Source: Cellvibrionales bacterium UBA5860 | Lineage (GTDB): Bacteria > Pseudomonadota > Gammaproteobacteria > Pseudomonadales > Porticoccaceae | Length of the DNA: 40,551 nucleotides | Assembly (NCBI GenBank): GCA_002431545.1 | Contig: DJFY01000086.1 | Span: 1 to 40,551, forward strand | Direction of reading: 5' to 3' | Part shown: positions 13,248 through 22,370 of the stretch, one piece after another | Position numbering within the stretch: the stretch's first letter is position 1 | Layout: each line of letters opens with the position of its first letter | Position numbers and translations under genes: made by a program | The notes under the pieces: generated by a model | The model's database searches: none | What the model was told of the DNA's origin: nothing | What the model saw: only the letters and a program-made list of their open reading frames with translations

Positions 13248-15806
13248 ATGACTGATCGCCTGATCGCGGTTTATGACCGCATCATTCTCGAACAGCCAAA
13301 ACTCGCCCTTGCCCTGGTTTTACTGCTTGCAGCCGTACTGGCTATAGGCTTACCTAATTTCAAGCTCGATGCCTCGGCGGACTCGCTGACCCTCGAACAC
13401 GACACTGACCTCGACTATTTCCGGGAAATCAACCAACGCTACGGCAGTGGCGATTTTCTGGTGGTGATGTATACGCCGCACAACGGCGATCTATTCTCCG
13501 ATCAGGCTTTGCAAACACTGGATGCACTCGGCAAAGACCTGAAAAAAATCGATGGCGTCACGAGTGTCAATTCGCTGGTCACCGTACCGTTGTTATACAG
13601 CCCGAAAGTGTCCGTCGAATCCCTGCAGGAAGAACAACGCACCCTGCTGACACCCGGTGTCGACCGCGAGGCCGCCAAGCGCGAATTCCATACCAGCCCA
13701 GTCTACCGAAACCTGATTCTGAGCCCGGACGGTAATACTACCGCCGTTTTAGCCACCATCGCCCAGGACCAGCGCTACATCGACCTGGTACGCCGGCGCG
13801 ACGCTCTGCGTCTCAAACGCGACCAGGAAGGATTGAACGACAGCGAAAAGGCCGAACTTGAGCAAGTCAGCCAGACATTCCTCGACTATCGCACCGAGCG
13901 CGCCGCTATCGATCGGGCGCGGGTAGAGGCGGTTCGCCAGCTGATGGGCCGTTACCGCGATCGCGCGGAGGTCTTTCTTGGCGGCCCCAGCATGATTACC
14001 GCCGACATGATCGACTTCGTGCGCGGCGATCTGCAGATTTTCGGCGCCGGCATTACGCTGTTCATTATCCTGACGCTAAGCCTGATATTTCGCCAGCTCC
14101 TCTGGGTTGTCTTACCCCTGGCAACCTGCGGCCTGACCATCACCATCATGCTGGGCTGGTTGAGCTGGATCGACTGGCGGCTGACCGTGATCTCTTCCAA
14201 TTTTGTAGCGCTTCTCCTGGTACTGACGATGGCGGTAACCATCCATTTAATCGTTCGCTACAGAGAACTACACACTGCGCACCCCGAAGCGGACCAGCAT
14301 CAACTGGTTCGCGATACCGTATACCTAATGGCCAGACCCTGCATTTATACGGTACTGACAACGATGGTGGCCTTCGCCTCGCTGGTAGTCAGCGATATTC
14401 GTCCCGTCATCGATTTCGGCTGGATGATGACTATTGGCCTACTGGTCACCCTGTGCCTTGTATTTGTCGTCATTCCCGCCGGTATGTTAATCGCCGGGAA
14501 AAGCGCCGGGAGTCAGACCAACCACACGACCCACTTGCCAGAATTTTTTTCCGATGTAACAGAGCGACGCGGCGGCCTGGTACTCATTCTCTCGGCGGTA
14601 CTGGGCGGGCTGGCGATGTTTGGCATCGCCCGCCTGGAAGTCGACAACCGGTTTATCGATTATTTCAAAACTGACACCGAGATCTATCAGGGGCTTTCCG
14701 TCATCGATCAGAAGCTCGGCGGTACGACACCCTTGGACATTGTCATTCAGGCTCCGGCCTTCGCACAGGATTTAGAAACAAGTGACAGCGAAGAGCCGGA
14801 TCCATTTGCCGACGACCCACTTGAAGACGACCCTTTTGCAGAAGATCCATTTGCCGATAGTTTTGGCGACGATCCCTTTGCCGAACCCGACCCCAATAAA
14901 AAGATCAATAGCTACTGGTTTACCCGCGCCGGCCTTGAAGATCTGGAAAAAATTCAGCGTTTCCTGGACGATTTACCCGAAATCGGCCGGATAGACTCAT
15001 TGGTCACCGCCTTTCATGTCGCTAACGATCTCACCGGGCGCCGGCTTAACGACTTCGAGCTGGCCTTCATGCGGCAAAGCCTATCGCCCGATCTAAACAA
15101 CTTCCTGATCGCCCCATATCTCGACGACGAAAGTAACGAAACCCGCCTGACCATGCGGACAATCGAGACCGGTACCTCGCTCAATCGACAGGAACTACTA
15201 AACGAAATCGAAGGTTTTCTAATCGACGAAATGGGCATCGAGCCCGAGCGCTATCGGCTCAACGGTTTGCTCGTGCTTTACAACAATATGCTGCAAAGCC
15301 TATTTAGTTCGCAGATCATGACCCTGGGCGCGGTCTTCCTGGGCATCATGCTGATGTTTTTGGTGTTGTTCCGCTCTCTGAGCCTGGCGCTCATCGCCAT
15401 TGTGCCGAACTTGCTGGCTGCCTCCGTCGTGCTCGGCGTGATGGGTCTGGCCGGTATTCCCCTGGATATGATGACGATAACGATCGCATCGATCACGGTC
15501 GGCATCGGCGTCGACGATACCCTGCACTATATTTACCGTTTTCGCGAGGAATTCCCCCGGGATCGCAACTACATCGCCGCCATGCACCGCAGCCACGCGT
15601 CTATCGGCATTGCGATGTACTACACCTCTGTCGTTATCATCGTCGGTTTTGCCGTACTGATACTGTCGAACTTCATGCCCTCAGTCTATTTTGGTCTGCT
15701 GACCGGGCTAGCCATGCTGGTGGCCCTGGTGGCGGCACAGACCCTGCTGCCCAAATTACTGCTCATTTTCAAACCCCTCGGCACTGAAAACCAGCCCTCG
15801 ATTTGA
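13248..15806 (+). CDS. RND superfamily exporter (MMPL-type) with acidic DPFA-repeat insert
   Basis: This 852-aa inner-membrane protein has the two-half RND architecture. TM1 (about 17-35) is followed by a periplasmic loop (about 36-265), a TM bundle (about 268-425), TM7 (about 443-463), a second loop (about 464-685) and a final TM bundle (about 688-845). VGIGVDDTLHYIYRFREE in the last bundle carries the two acidic residues of the proton relay. The second periplasmic loop contains an acidic low-complexity tract (residues about 512-552) built of DPFA(D/E) repeats. The start is ATG at 13248 with AAGGA upstream. The protein is only distantly like the RND exporter at 1329-3749. Likely cargo is hydrophobic (inference); in related bacteria such pumps are linked to hopanoid, lipid or hydrocarbon transport. 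Confidence 0.88.
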   Translation: MTDRLIAVYDRIILEQPKLALALVLLLAAVLAIGLPNFKLDASADSLTLEHDTDLDYFREINQRYGSGDFLVVMYTPHNGDLFSDQALQTLDALGKDLKKIDGVTSVNSLVTVPLLYSPKVSVESLQEEQRTLLTPGVDREAAKREFHTSPVYRNLILSPDGNTTAVLATIAQDQRYIDLVRRRDALRLKRDQEGLNDSEKAELEQVSQTFLDYRTERAAIDRARVEAVRQLMGRYRDRAEVFLGGPSMITADMIDFVRGDLQIFGAGITLFIILTLSLIFRQLLWVVLPLATCGLTITIMLGWLSWIDWRLTVISSNFVALLLVLTMAVTIHLIVRYRELHTAHPEADQHQLVRDTVYLMARPCIYTVLTTMVAFASLVVSDIRPVIDFGWMMTIGLLVTLCLVFVVIPAGMLIAGKSAGSQTNHTTHLPEFFSDVTERRGGLVLILSAVLGGLAMFGIARLEVDNRFIDYFKTDTEIYQGLSVIDQKLGGTTPLDIVIQAPAFAQDLETSDSEEPDPFADDPLEDDPFAEDPFADSFGDDPFAEPDPNKKINSYWFTRAGLEDLEKIQRFLDDLPEIGRIDSLVTAFHVANDLTGRRLNDFELAFMRQSLSPDLNNFLIAPYLDDESNETRLTMRTIETGTSLNRQELLNEIEGFLIDEMGIEPERYRLNGLLVLYNNMLQSLFSSQIMTLGAVFLGIMLMFLVLFRSLSLALIAIVPNLLAASVVLGVMGLAGIPLDMMTITIASITVGIGVDDTLHYIYRFREEFPRDRNYIAAMHRSHASIGIAMYYTSVVIIVGFAVLILSNFMPSVYFGLLTGLAMLVALVAAQTLLPKLLLIFKPLGTENQPSI
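14787..14905 (+). repeat. Tandem acidic DPFA(D/E) codon repeats inside the RND gene
   Basis: Units reading DPFADDP, DDPFAEDPFAD and DDPFAEPDP repeat with a 7-8 residue period, encoded by recurrent ga(t/c)-cc(a/t/c)-ttt-gcc-ga runs. Varied third positions show that the repeat is not a recent slippage product. It sits in the second periplasmic loop of the exporter. Confidence 0.75.
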
Positions 15807-15875
15807 CAGCCCGCCAATCGCCATCTAGTTTTTATTTCAAACGGCATTTGTTGCAGGCAGCAAGCGACGCAAAAC

Positions 15876-15927
15876 ATGGTGCTCTCTGAGACGGACGCCA
15901 GCAGCGCACCGCCGGGCGGAGCACCAT
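15876..15927. repeat. 9-bp inverted repeat with 34-nt loop after the second RND gene
   Basis: ATGGTGCTC (15876-15884) and GAGCACCAT (15919-15927) are perfect complements. There is no T-run, so it is not a clear terminator. It lies between the RND exporter and the 68-aa ORF and may be a folded leader of the latter. Confidence 0.3.
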
Positions 15928-16002
15928 TGACCGCAAAACCGAGGACCATTCGCAGTAAAACAACCACTGACGCAGCACTGGACTGACAGGAGCACATACA
16001 TC

Positions 16003-16209
16003 ATGGCGACCACAGACCTGGATGCCCGGATAAAAGAGCTCGGGCCCGAACAATCCCTGACCATTCCAAGGGACGAATTCCGCAGTATCTGTGACGAAGA
16101 AGACAAGGTCGTTTATCTGACGATCGCGCGGCGTATGGCAAAGGCCAATAAACGCTGGGTCACAATCGAGGAAGATAACCTGATCTTTGGTCCGCCTCCT
16201 GAAAAATAA
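16003..16209 (+). CDS. Small conserved-looking protein of unknown function
   Basis: This 68-aa soluble, charged protein has no signal peptide, TM segment or recognisable metal motif. It ends in a Pro-rich tail (FGPPPEK) and contains ARRMAKANKRWVTIEEDNLIF. The ATG has AGGAG 10 nt upstream. I judge it real from the ribosome site and compositional complexity, but do not recognise the family. It stands alone between the RND exporter and leuS. Confidence 0.6.
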   Translation: MATTDLDARIKELGPEQSLTIPRDEFRSICDEEDKVVYLTIARRMAKANKRWVTIEEDNLIFGPPPEK

Positions 16210-16257
16210 GCGATATTCTGGAATATAAAGCTACCCTACTCGGCTTCCAGCCAGCCT

Positions 16258-16283
16258 CTTTGGGCCTGTGTTAGGGCCCAAAG
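16258..16283. terminator. GC-rich hairpin after the 68-aa gene
   Basis: CTTTGGGCC (16258-16266) pairs perfectly over 9 bp with GGCCCAAAG (16275-16283) around an 8-nt loop, 48 nt after the stop of the small ORF. No T-run follows, so termination efficiency is doubtful; it may instead serve as a 3'-protective stem. Confidence 0.4.
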
Positions 16284-16408
16284 ATTCCGGGCTCCACACC
16301 CTTTGCTGTAGAGTGATTGCCAGTGCCGGGACCTGGCACAAGCCCGGTCTCGACCCGCAACCCGGCCCGCCCGCAGCCAACCGTCTAGGTATCGTTACGG
16401 CTTTACCT

Positions 16409-16414
16409 TATAAT
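16409..16414 (+). promoter_or_regulatory. -10 element of a likely leuS promoter
   Basis: A perfect TATAAT lies 49 nt before the leuS ATG. The -35 position holds only a poor match (TAGGTA at 17-bp spacing). A transcript from about 16421 would have a leader of some 40 nt. No T-box or tRNA-like leader structure is apparent. Confidence 0.45.
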
Positions 16415-16463
16415 CCAGCGCCTTTGTCATCCGTCATCACCTCACGCGCTGGTGTGTCTAGCT

Positions 16464-18923
16464 ATGCAGGAAGATTATCAGCCCCAAAATATCGAGCGCT
16501 CTGTTCAGCAGTACTGGCAGCAAGCGCAGTCATTCAAGGCCCGAGAGGATCACGCCAGGGAAAAATACTACTGTCTGGCAATGTTCCCCTACCCCAGTGG
16601 GCAACTGCACATGGGGCACGTGCGCAATTACACCATCGCCGATGTCGTCGCCCGCTACCAGCGCATGCTTGGCAAGAATGTGTTGCAGCCGATGGGCTGG
16701 GACGCGTTCGGATTGCCCGCGGAAAACGCCGCCATCAAGAATAAAACCGCGCCAGCCAAATGGACTCGCGAAAATATCCGCTACATGAAAACCCAGTTGC
16801 AATCCCTCGGCTTCGCCTACGACTGGGACCGTGAACTCGCCACCTGCGATGCAGATTACTACCGCTGGGAGCAATGGTTCTTCACACGGCTCTACGAAAA
16901 AAACCTGGTCTACCGCAAGACCAGCGCCGTCAACTGGTGCCCGAACGACCGAACGGTGCTAGCCAACGAGCAGGTGATCGACGGCTGTTGCTGGCGCTGC
17001 GACACGCCCGTCGAACGCAAGGAGATTCCCCAGTGGTTTATTCGCATCACCGAGTACGCCGATGAATTACTCGCGGGACTGGACGCGCTGGACGACTGGC
17101 CCGAGCAAGTGCGCACCATGCAACGCAACTGGATCGGTAAAAGCCGGGGCATCACCATGCGCATCGCGCTGGAATATCCAGTCGCCGGAGCAGCGAACTT
17201 CGAGGTCTATACGACCCGCCCCGACACCGTCATGGGTATCACCTATTTCTGTCTCGCCGCCGAACACCCGATCTCCATCGAACTTGCCAAAAGCGATAAA
17301 GAACTGGGCGCCTTTCTCGAACGCTGCAAACGGCAATCCGTTGCCGAAGCCGATATGGCCACGATGGAAAAAGACGGTCGGGATACCGGACTGTTTGCCC
17401 GGCACCCGATCAGTGGCGAAAAACTACCCGTATGGGTGGCCAACTATGTGCTGATGGACTACGGCTCGGGTGCTGTGATGGCGGTCCCGGCTCACGACCA
17501 GCGGGACTGGGAATTCGCGCAGAAATTCCGGCTGCCCATCAAACAGGTCATCGAACCGCTTGACAATACAGATTGCGACATCAGCTCGGCAGCCTTTATC
17601 GAAAAAGGCCGTTTGATTGCATCGGGTGATTTTGACGGTCTCGATTTCGACGGCGCTTTCACCGCTATAGCGCAAACACTGGCCGAAGACGATCGCGGCC
17701 GTGTCACCACCAATTACCGTCTGAAAGACTGGGGCGTGTCGCGCCAACGCTACTGGGGCGCACCCATCCCCATGATCTACGACGACAAGGGTATGGAGAT
17801 TCCGGTACCAGCGGACAAGCTGCCGGTGCTATTGCCGGAAGACGTGACCATCGATGGCGTGCACTCGCCCCTCAAGACGGACGATAACTGGAACAAAGTC
17901 ACTCACGACGGCAGCGTCCTGGCTCGGGAGACGGACACCTTCGATACTTTCATGGAATCTTCCTGGTATTACGCCCGCTTCACCTGCCCCGATGCCGACA
18001 CAGCGATGCTGGACCGGCAGCGCGCCGACTACTGGTTACCGGTCGACCAATATATCGGCGGCATTGAACACGCCATCCTGCATTTACTGTATGCGCGCTT
18101 TTTTCACAAATTGATGCGCGACGAAGGCCTGGTTTCGTCCGACGAACCTTTCACTAAACTGGTATGCCAGGGCATGGTGCTAAAGGACGGCAGCAAGATG
18201 TCCAAGTCCAAAGGCAACACCGTCGATCCGCAGAGCCTGATCGACCGTTACGGGGCCGACACCGTGCGCCTGTTTACCATGTTTGCCGCTCCGCCGGAGC
18301 AGTCCCTGGAGTGGTCAGACGAAGGCGTAGCCGGCGCCTCGCGTTTTCTGCGCAGATTGTGGAAGACGCTATATGAGCACTGCCGGGCGCCTACCCCCGG
18401 GACTCTCGACACCGACAAGCTAAGCGCCGCCGAGCGAGATGTCCGACGCAAGACCCACGCCACCATCGCCAAGGTCAGCGACGATTTCGGGCGACGGCAA
18501 ACCTTCAACACGGCCATAGCCGCCGTGATGGAATTACTTAACGAACTCAATAAACTCGATGCGGACTCGCCCCAGGCGGGTGCCATCGCTCAGGAAGCAC
18601 TGGAAACAGCAGTGCTGCTGTTAGCGCCAATTACGCCACATCTCTGTCACGTCGCCTGGCATGCACTGGGGCACGAAGACCCTGTCATTGATGCGACCTG
18701 GCCACAGGTCGACGAGTCTGCGCTGGTGCAGGACCACATCAAGATGGCGGTTCAGGTCAACGGTAAAGTACGGGCGCAAATCGAAGTGGCGAACGGCACT
18801 CCGCAGGAAGAAATCGAACAAACCGCCATTGCCGACACCAACGTCCAACGCTTTACCGACGGGAAAAGCATCCGTAAAGTTATCGTTGTCCCGGGCCGCC
18901 TGGTCAATATCGTAGCGGGCTGA
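16464..18923 (+). CDS. leuS: Leucyl-tRNA synthetase
   Basis: This 819-aa class Ia aminoacyl-tRNA synthetase charges tRNA-Leu. The HIGH motif is HMGH (49-52) in PYPSGQLHMGHVRNY, and KMSKS is at 578-582 in DGSKMSKSKGNTVDP. Between them lies the CP1 editing domain (TRPDTVMGITY and GAVMAVPAHDQRDWEFA), so proofreading of misactivated amino acids is expected. The C-terminal domain ends with VQVNGKVRAQIEV and IRKVIVVPGRLVNIV. I place the start at ATG 16464 (MQEDYQPQNIE aligns with other LeuS N-termini); a GTG 12 nt upstream is in frame but less likely. lptE follows after 41 nt. Confidence 0.98.
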   Translation: MQEDYQPQNIERSVQQYWQQAQSFKAREDHAREKYYCLAMFPYPSGQLHMGHVRNYTIADVVARYQRMLGKNVLQPMGWDAFGLPAENAAIKNKTAPAKWTRENIRYMKTQLQSLGFAYDWDRELATCDADYYRWEQWFFTRLYEKNLVYRKTSAVNWCPNDRTVLANEQVIDGCCWRCDTPVERKEIPQWFIRITEYADELLAGLDALDDWPEQVRTMQRNWIGKSRGITMRIALEYPVAGAANFEVYTTRPDTVMGITYFCLAAEHPISIELAKSDKELGAFLERCKRQSVAEADMATMEKDGRDTGLFARHPISGEKLPVWVANYVLMDYGSGAVMAVPAHDQRDWEFAQKFRLPIKQVIEPLDNTDCDISSAAFIEKGRLIASGDFDGLDFDGAFTAIAQTLAEDDRGRVTTNYRLKDWGVSRQRYWGAPIPMIYDDKGMEIPVPADKLPVLLPEDVTIDGVHSPLKTDDNWNKVTHDGSVLARETDTFDTFMESSWYYARFTCPDADTAMLDRQRADYWLPVDQYIGGIEHAILHLLYARFFHKLMRDEGLVSSDEPFTKLVCQGMVLKDGSKMSKSKGNTVDPQSLIDRYGADTVRLFTMFAAPPEQSLEWSDEGVAGASRFLRRLWKTLYEHCRAPTPGTLDTDKLSAAERDVRRKTHATIAKVSDDFGRRQTFNTAIAAVMELLNELNKLDADSPQAGAIAQEALETAVLLLAPITPHLCHVAWHALGHEDPVIDATWPQVDESALVQDHIKMAVQVNGKVRAQIEVANGTPQEEIEQTAIADTNVQRFTDGKSIRKVIVVPGRLVNIVAG

Positions 18924-18964
18924 GGCAGGCTACAAGAGCTCTTTAATCACACCGGAACCCCTTC

Positions 18965-19480
18965 ATGGTAAAAAACTGGCTCCTGTTTTGTGTCGTCGCA
19001 CTCGCGCTCAACGCCTGCGGCTGGCAATTACGCGGCTCGAGTGGCGTCGTCACCTTTGACCGATTGCACATCAGCGCCAAAAACCCGGACAGCGGCGTCG
19101 TGCGCAACCTGGAGAGACAGCTGGAAGCCAGTGGCGTGACACTGGTTGACGAGGCCCGAGACGCCGACTACAGCCTGGTCATCGTCAACGAGCACAGCTC
19201 TAACCGAGCCGCCACTATTAGTTCCAGCGCGCGTATTTCCGAGCGTTCGCTAACCGAAAGTGTGGTATTTCAGGTGCTGGACGCGAGCGGCAAGCAAATC
19301 TATCCGCGAACCCGCGCGTCCGTTGAGCGCGTCTACGAATACGACGAAAACAATATCCTCGCCACTGATGACGAAGCACGTCTCCTCAAAAAGGAAATGC
19401 ACGACGATCTCGCGCGACAAATCTACAATCGACTGCGGCAACTGAGAGGCCAGCCTCCGGTCAATGCGCCTGCGTCCTGA
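18965..19480 (+). CDS. lptE: LPS-assembly lipoprotein LptE
   Basis: This 171-aa outer-membrane lipoprotein has a signal peptide ending in the lipobox LNAC (Cys18), followed by GWQLRG, the hallmark start of mature LptE. It plugs the LptD barrel and helps insert lipopolysaccharide in the outer leaflet. It lies between leuS and holA as in other gammaproteobacteria, and its end overlaps holA by 17 bp. Its partner lptD is also in this window, at 28042. Confidence 0.95.
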   Translation: MVKNWLLFCVVALALNACGWQLRGSSGVVTFDRLHISAKNPDSGVVRNLERQLEASGVTLVDEARDADYSLVIVNEHSSNRAATISSSARISERSLTESVVFQVLDASGKQIYPRTRASVERVYEYDENNILATDDEARLLKKEMHDDLARQIYNRLRQLRGQPPVNAPAS

Positions 19481-20519
19481 GAAGCTCGCCAGTCATCTGG
19501 AGCAGACTCTTGCCCCTGTCTATATCGTGACAGGGGATGAAACACTGCTGGTTCAGGAAGCCTGCGACAGCGTGCGCAGCAGTGCCCGAAGACAAGGCTT
19601 CGAAGACAGGGAGGTTTTCGATATGGGCAAAGCGGCCGACTGGCAACAAATAATGAACGAGGCAAACAGCCTCTCCCTGTTCGCACAGCAGCGCATCTTC
19701 GAAGTTCGGCTGACTTCAGCCAAACCGGGCAAGGAAGGCAGCCAGTTCTTCATCGACTACTGCCAGCAGATTAATCCCGACAACCTCCTGCTCGTTATCA
19801 TGCCCAAACTGGATCGGTCGGCCCAGTCGAGCAAGTGGTTCCGCGCGCTCGACGAACACGGCGTCGTAATTCAGGTATGGCCGGTCGACACGGCACAACT
19901 GCCGGCCTGGATTCAACGGCGACTTCGCGCGCGGGGAATTGACGCCAGCCAGCAGGCTGTTGAAATTCTCGCTGACAGAGTCGAAGGCAATTTGCTGGCG
20001 GCCAGTCAGGAGATCGAAAAACTCGGCCTGCTCAGTGGCGACACCGCCATAGATGCAGACACCATGTCAGCGGTGGTTGCGGACAGCGCCCGCTACAACG
20101 TTTTCGACCTGACTGACCGCATTCTTGCCGGTGACCAGGCGGCGGCAGCTCGCACGTTGCGCGGATTGCGCGACGAAGGCACCGATGCCACGGTAATTCT
20201 CTGGGCCGTAGCACGTGAGCTGCGCGCACTGCTACGGGTCAGTGAAGCAGTAGCGACTGGCCGCCGAACTGACGATGCACTCGACGACGCCGGTGTCTGG
20301 GACAAACAAAAACCGCGCATGCGCGAAGCACTGAGGCGCCTGCGAACGGGTCAGCTTATTGTATTACTGCGTCAAGCCGCCATGATCGACCGCATGATCA
20401 AGGGCCTTGCGCCGGGCTCGCCATGGTTGGAGCTGACCAATCTGACGCTGAGTTTGAGCGGCGCCAACCCGTTGCACCCGAGTAATATTCGCCTGACGTT
20501 GCGCGAACAAACAATCTAA
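19464..20519 (+). CDS. holA: DNA polymerase III delta subunit
   Basis: At 351 aa this has the usual length for HolA, the clamp-loader subunit that opens the beta sliding clamp. Family features include the N-terminal VYIVTGDETLLVQEACDSVR and LLVIMPKLDRSAQSSKWF. The AAA-like body contains GNLLAASQEIEKLGLL, followed by a collar-domain region (DAGVWDKQKPRMREALRRL). The ATG lies inside the end of lptE, so the genes are coupled. Confidence 0.95.
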   Translation: MRLRPEKLASHLEQTLAPVYIVTGDETLLVQEACDSVRSSARRQGFEDREVFDMGKAADWQQIMNEANSLSLFAQQRIFEVRLTSAKPGKEGSQFFIDYCQQINPDNLLLVIMPKLDRSAQSSKWFRALDEHGVVIQVWPVDTAQLPAWIQRRLRARGIDASQQAVEILADRVEGNLLAASQEIEKLGLLSGDTAIDADTMSAVVADSARYNVFDLTDRILAGDQAAAARTLRGLRDEGTDATVILWAVARELRALLRVSEAVATGRRTDDALDDAGVWDKQKPRMREALRRLRTGQLIVLLRQAAMIDRMIKGLAPGSPWLELTNLTLSLSGANPLHPSNIRLTLREQTI

Positions 20520-20569
20520 CCCGAGTTTTTACTCCGAAAAATATCGACCATAAAAGGACACCCATAACC

Positions 20570-21499
20570 TTGGGTAAGAGAAAAAAACCAAGTACCGATG
20601 GCCCGCTGGGCGCATATGCGCCACGCTTCTGGCTATCCTGGCTGATCGTTGGACTGTCCTGGCTGTTAGCGAAAATACCCGCACGCGCGCAAAGCCGAAT
20701 CGCCCGGGGTCTGGCTAAGCTCTGCGCAAATACGGGTCTACTGCGAAGTCAAATCATTCGGCGCAATATCGAGCGCTGTTTCCCCGAACTGGAAGCCCGG
20801 GAGAAAGATGCTCTGGTCGAGGAAAACCTTTACTCCACTGTTCTGTGTCTATTTGACCTGCTCGTCATGGTCTGGGGGCAACGCGAAGACATACTCGAGC
20901 GCGGAGAGATCATCGGCGAGCAATATCTCAGAGACGCGCTGGCTCGCGATGAGCCGCTCATACTGGTCTCCGGGCACTCCACACCGTTCTTGCTGGGCCT
21001 GGCCAAGCTCACGGAAATCACCCCGTTTGCCGCAGTTTACCGACGCATGGACAATCCTGTACTCGAGGCCCAGCTATATCAGCGCGCCGCGAAAAACTAT
21101 CCGATCGAAACCATCCACCGCAAAGAAATCCCCCGCATGCTCAACCGTCTGGCAGACACAAGCATGGTAGCAATTCTGCCGGATCAGGACTTTGGCGTTA
21201 ACCGCGGCACCTTTATTGACTTTTTCGGAATAAAAACCGCGACGATTACCGCGATTCCCCAGTATGCCCGCTCGGCAAATGCCCGCGTAATATTAGGCAT
21301 CACCCATCGAAAACCCAACGGCGGGTACGCTCTGGAATTAAAACCGGCGCTCGAAAACTATCCCTCCGGAGACGATGTCGCTGACACCGTAACCTGGAGC
21401 AACTGGCTTGAAGGTTTTATCCGCGAGCACCCGGCAGACTACTTCTGGATTCATAAACGCTTCAAAACCCGCCCCCCCGGAGAAGGCAAATTTTACTGA
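20570..21499 (+). CDS. LpxL/HtrB-family lipid A acyltransferase homologue with altered active-site motif
   Basis: This 309-aa protein has the bacterial lipid A biosynthesis acyltransferase fold. An N-terminal hydrophobic anchor (about 20-37) is followed by RNIERCFPEL, ILPDQDFGVNRGTFIDFFG and the C-terminal DYFWIHKRFKTRPPGE typical of LpxL/LpxM. The family's catalytic His-x4-Asp/Glu is here His136-S-T-P-F-Leu141, so the acid is missing. Either the protein uses another residue, or it has a divergent or lost activity. The apparent start is TTG at 20570 with AGGA 11 nt upstream. It follows holA by 50 nt and precedes convergent DUF815/VanZ genes. The family call is firm; transfer of an acyl chain to lipid A is uncertain because of the motif. 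Confidence 0.82.
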   Translation: MGKRKKPSTDGPLGAYAPRFWLSWLIVGLSWLLAKIPARAQSRIARGLAKLCANTGLLRSQIIRRNIERCFPELEAREKDALVEENLYSTVLCLFDLLVMVWGQREDILERGEIIGEQYLRDALARDEPLILVSGHSTPFLLGLAKLTEITPFAAVYRRMDNPVLEAQLYQRAAKNYPIETIHRKEIPRMLNRLADTSMVAILPDQDFGVNRGTFIDFFGIKTATITAIPQYARSANARVILGITHRKPNGGYALELKPALENYPSGDDVADTVTWSNWLEGFIREHPADYFWIHKRFKTRPPGEGKFY

Positions 21500-21589
21500 T
21501 CGGGGAAGCACCCGCGCGATCGAAGAACCGATGGGCTGACACGGCACCCGGTTAAACGCAGCGGGCCTGCTATTGTTAATCGAGCGTGA

Positions 21590-22366
21590 TTAACCGCCCC
21601 GGTATTGAACAAAGAATTGCCGTGCCGTACGGCCACTGCGCGAAGCGCGCGTCATGGCGAACTGTTTGGCTGCTCGATGTAGTGCTTGCCTGTCGATATC
21701 CTCGAACCCGGCAACTCGCTGGTCAAACAGTGCATCGACGATAGCCAGATACTGCGCCATCGTATTCGGATAGAAGGACAACCAGAGCCCAAAACGATCA
21801 GCCAGAGAAAGCTTCTCTTCGATTCGATCACCGTAGTGAAGTTCGCCATCGACGATCTCCACCGCCTCATTGTCGGTGGCCTGTTCACTCACCAGGTGGC
21901 GGCGGTTAGAGGTCGCGCAGAGCAGAACATTACTGGGCGGCAGTTCGATCGAACCCTCGAGCACGCTTTTCAGATGCTTGAACCCGGTTTCACCTTCATC
22001 AAATGACAGGTCGTCGCAAAACACCAGAAAGCGCTGTGGCAAGTCGCGCAGGTCGTCGACGATTTCAGTTAAGTCGGACAAATCATCCTTGTCCACTTCA
22101 ACAATTCGTAGGCCGCACTCAGCGTAGGCGTTGAGGGCACATTTTACGAGACTGGATTTCCCCGTACCGCGCGCACCCCATAGCAATACATTATTGGCGC
22201 GGCTGCCGGCGATAAACAGTTCCAGATTGTCGCGAAAAGCACTTTTTTGCGCGTCTATGCCAAGCAAATCGTCGAAGCCCACATCGTCCAATTGTCGCAC
22301 CGGACGCAGCGCCTCGCGCCTGGGCCGCCACACAGCGGCGAGTGTTGTTAGCCAATCGATGGTCAC
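21590..22366 (-). CDS. DUF815-family P-loop ATPase
   Basis: This 258-aa cytoplasmic AAA-type ATPase has a Walker A GARGTGKSSLVK (in NNVLLWGARGTGKSS) and a Walker B-like RFLVFCDDLSF. It also contains the DUF815 hallmarks FDDLLGIDAQK, LPPSNVLLCATSNRRHL, DRFGLWLSFYP and a C-terminal SGRTARQF. The function of the family is not established. I chose the GTG at 22366, with GGGG upstream, because it begins 4 nt after the VanZ-like stop. A longer reading frame to 22483 overlaps the VanZ gene and adds only an out-of-frame shadow of its TM segment. Confidence 0.85.
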   Translation of the reverse strand: MTIDWLTTLAAVWRPRREALRPVRQLDDVGFDDLLGIDAQKSAFRDNLELFIAGSRANNVLLWGARGTGKSSLVKCALNAYAECGLRIVEVDKDDLSDLTEIVDDLRDLPQRFLVFCDDLSFDEGETGFKHLKSVLEGSIELPPSNVLLCATSNRRHLVSEQATDNEAVEIVDGELHYGDRIEEKLSLADRFGLWLSFYPNTMAQYLAIVDALFDQRVAGFEDIDRQALHRAAKQFAMTRASRSGRTARQFFVQYRGG

Positions 22367-22370
22367 GCTT

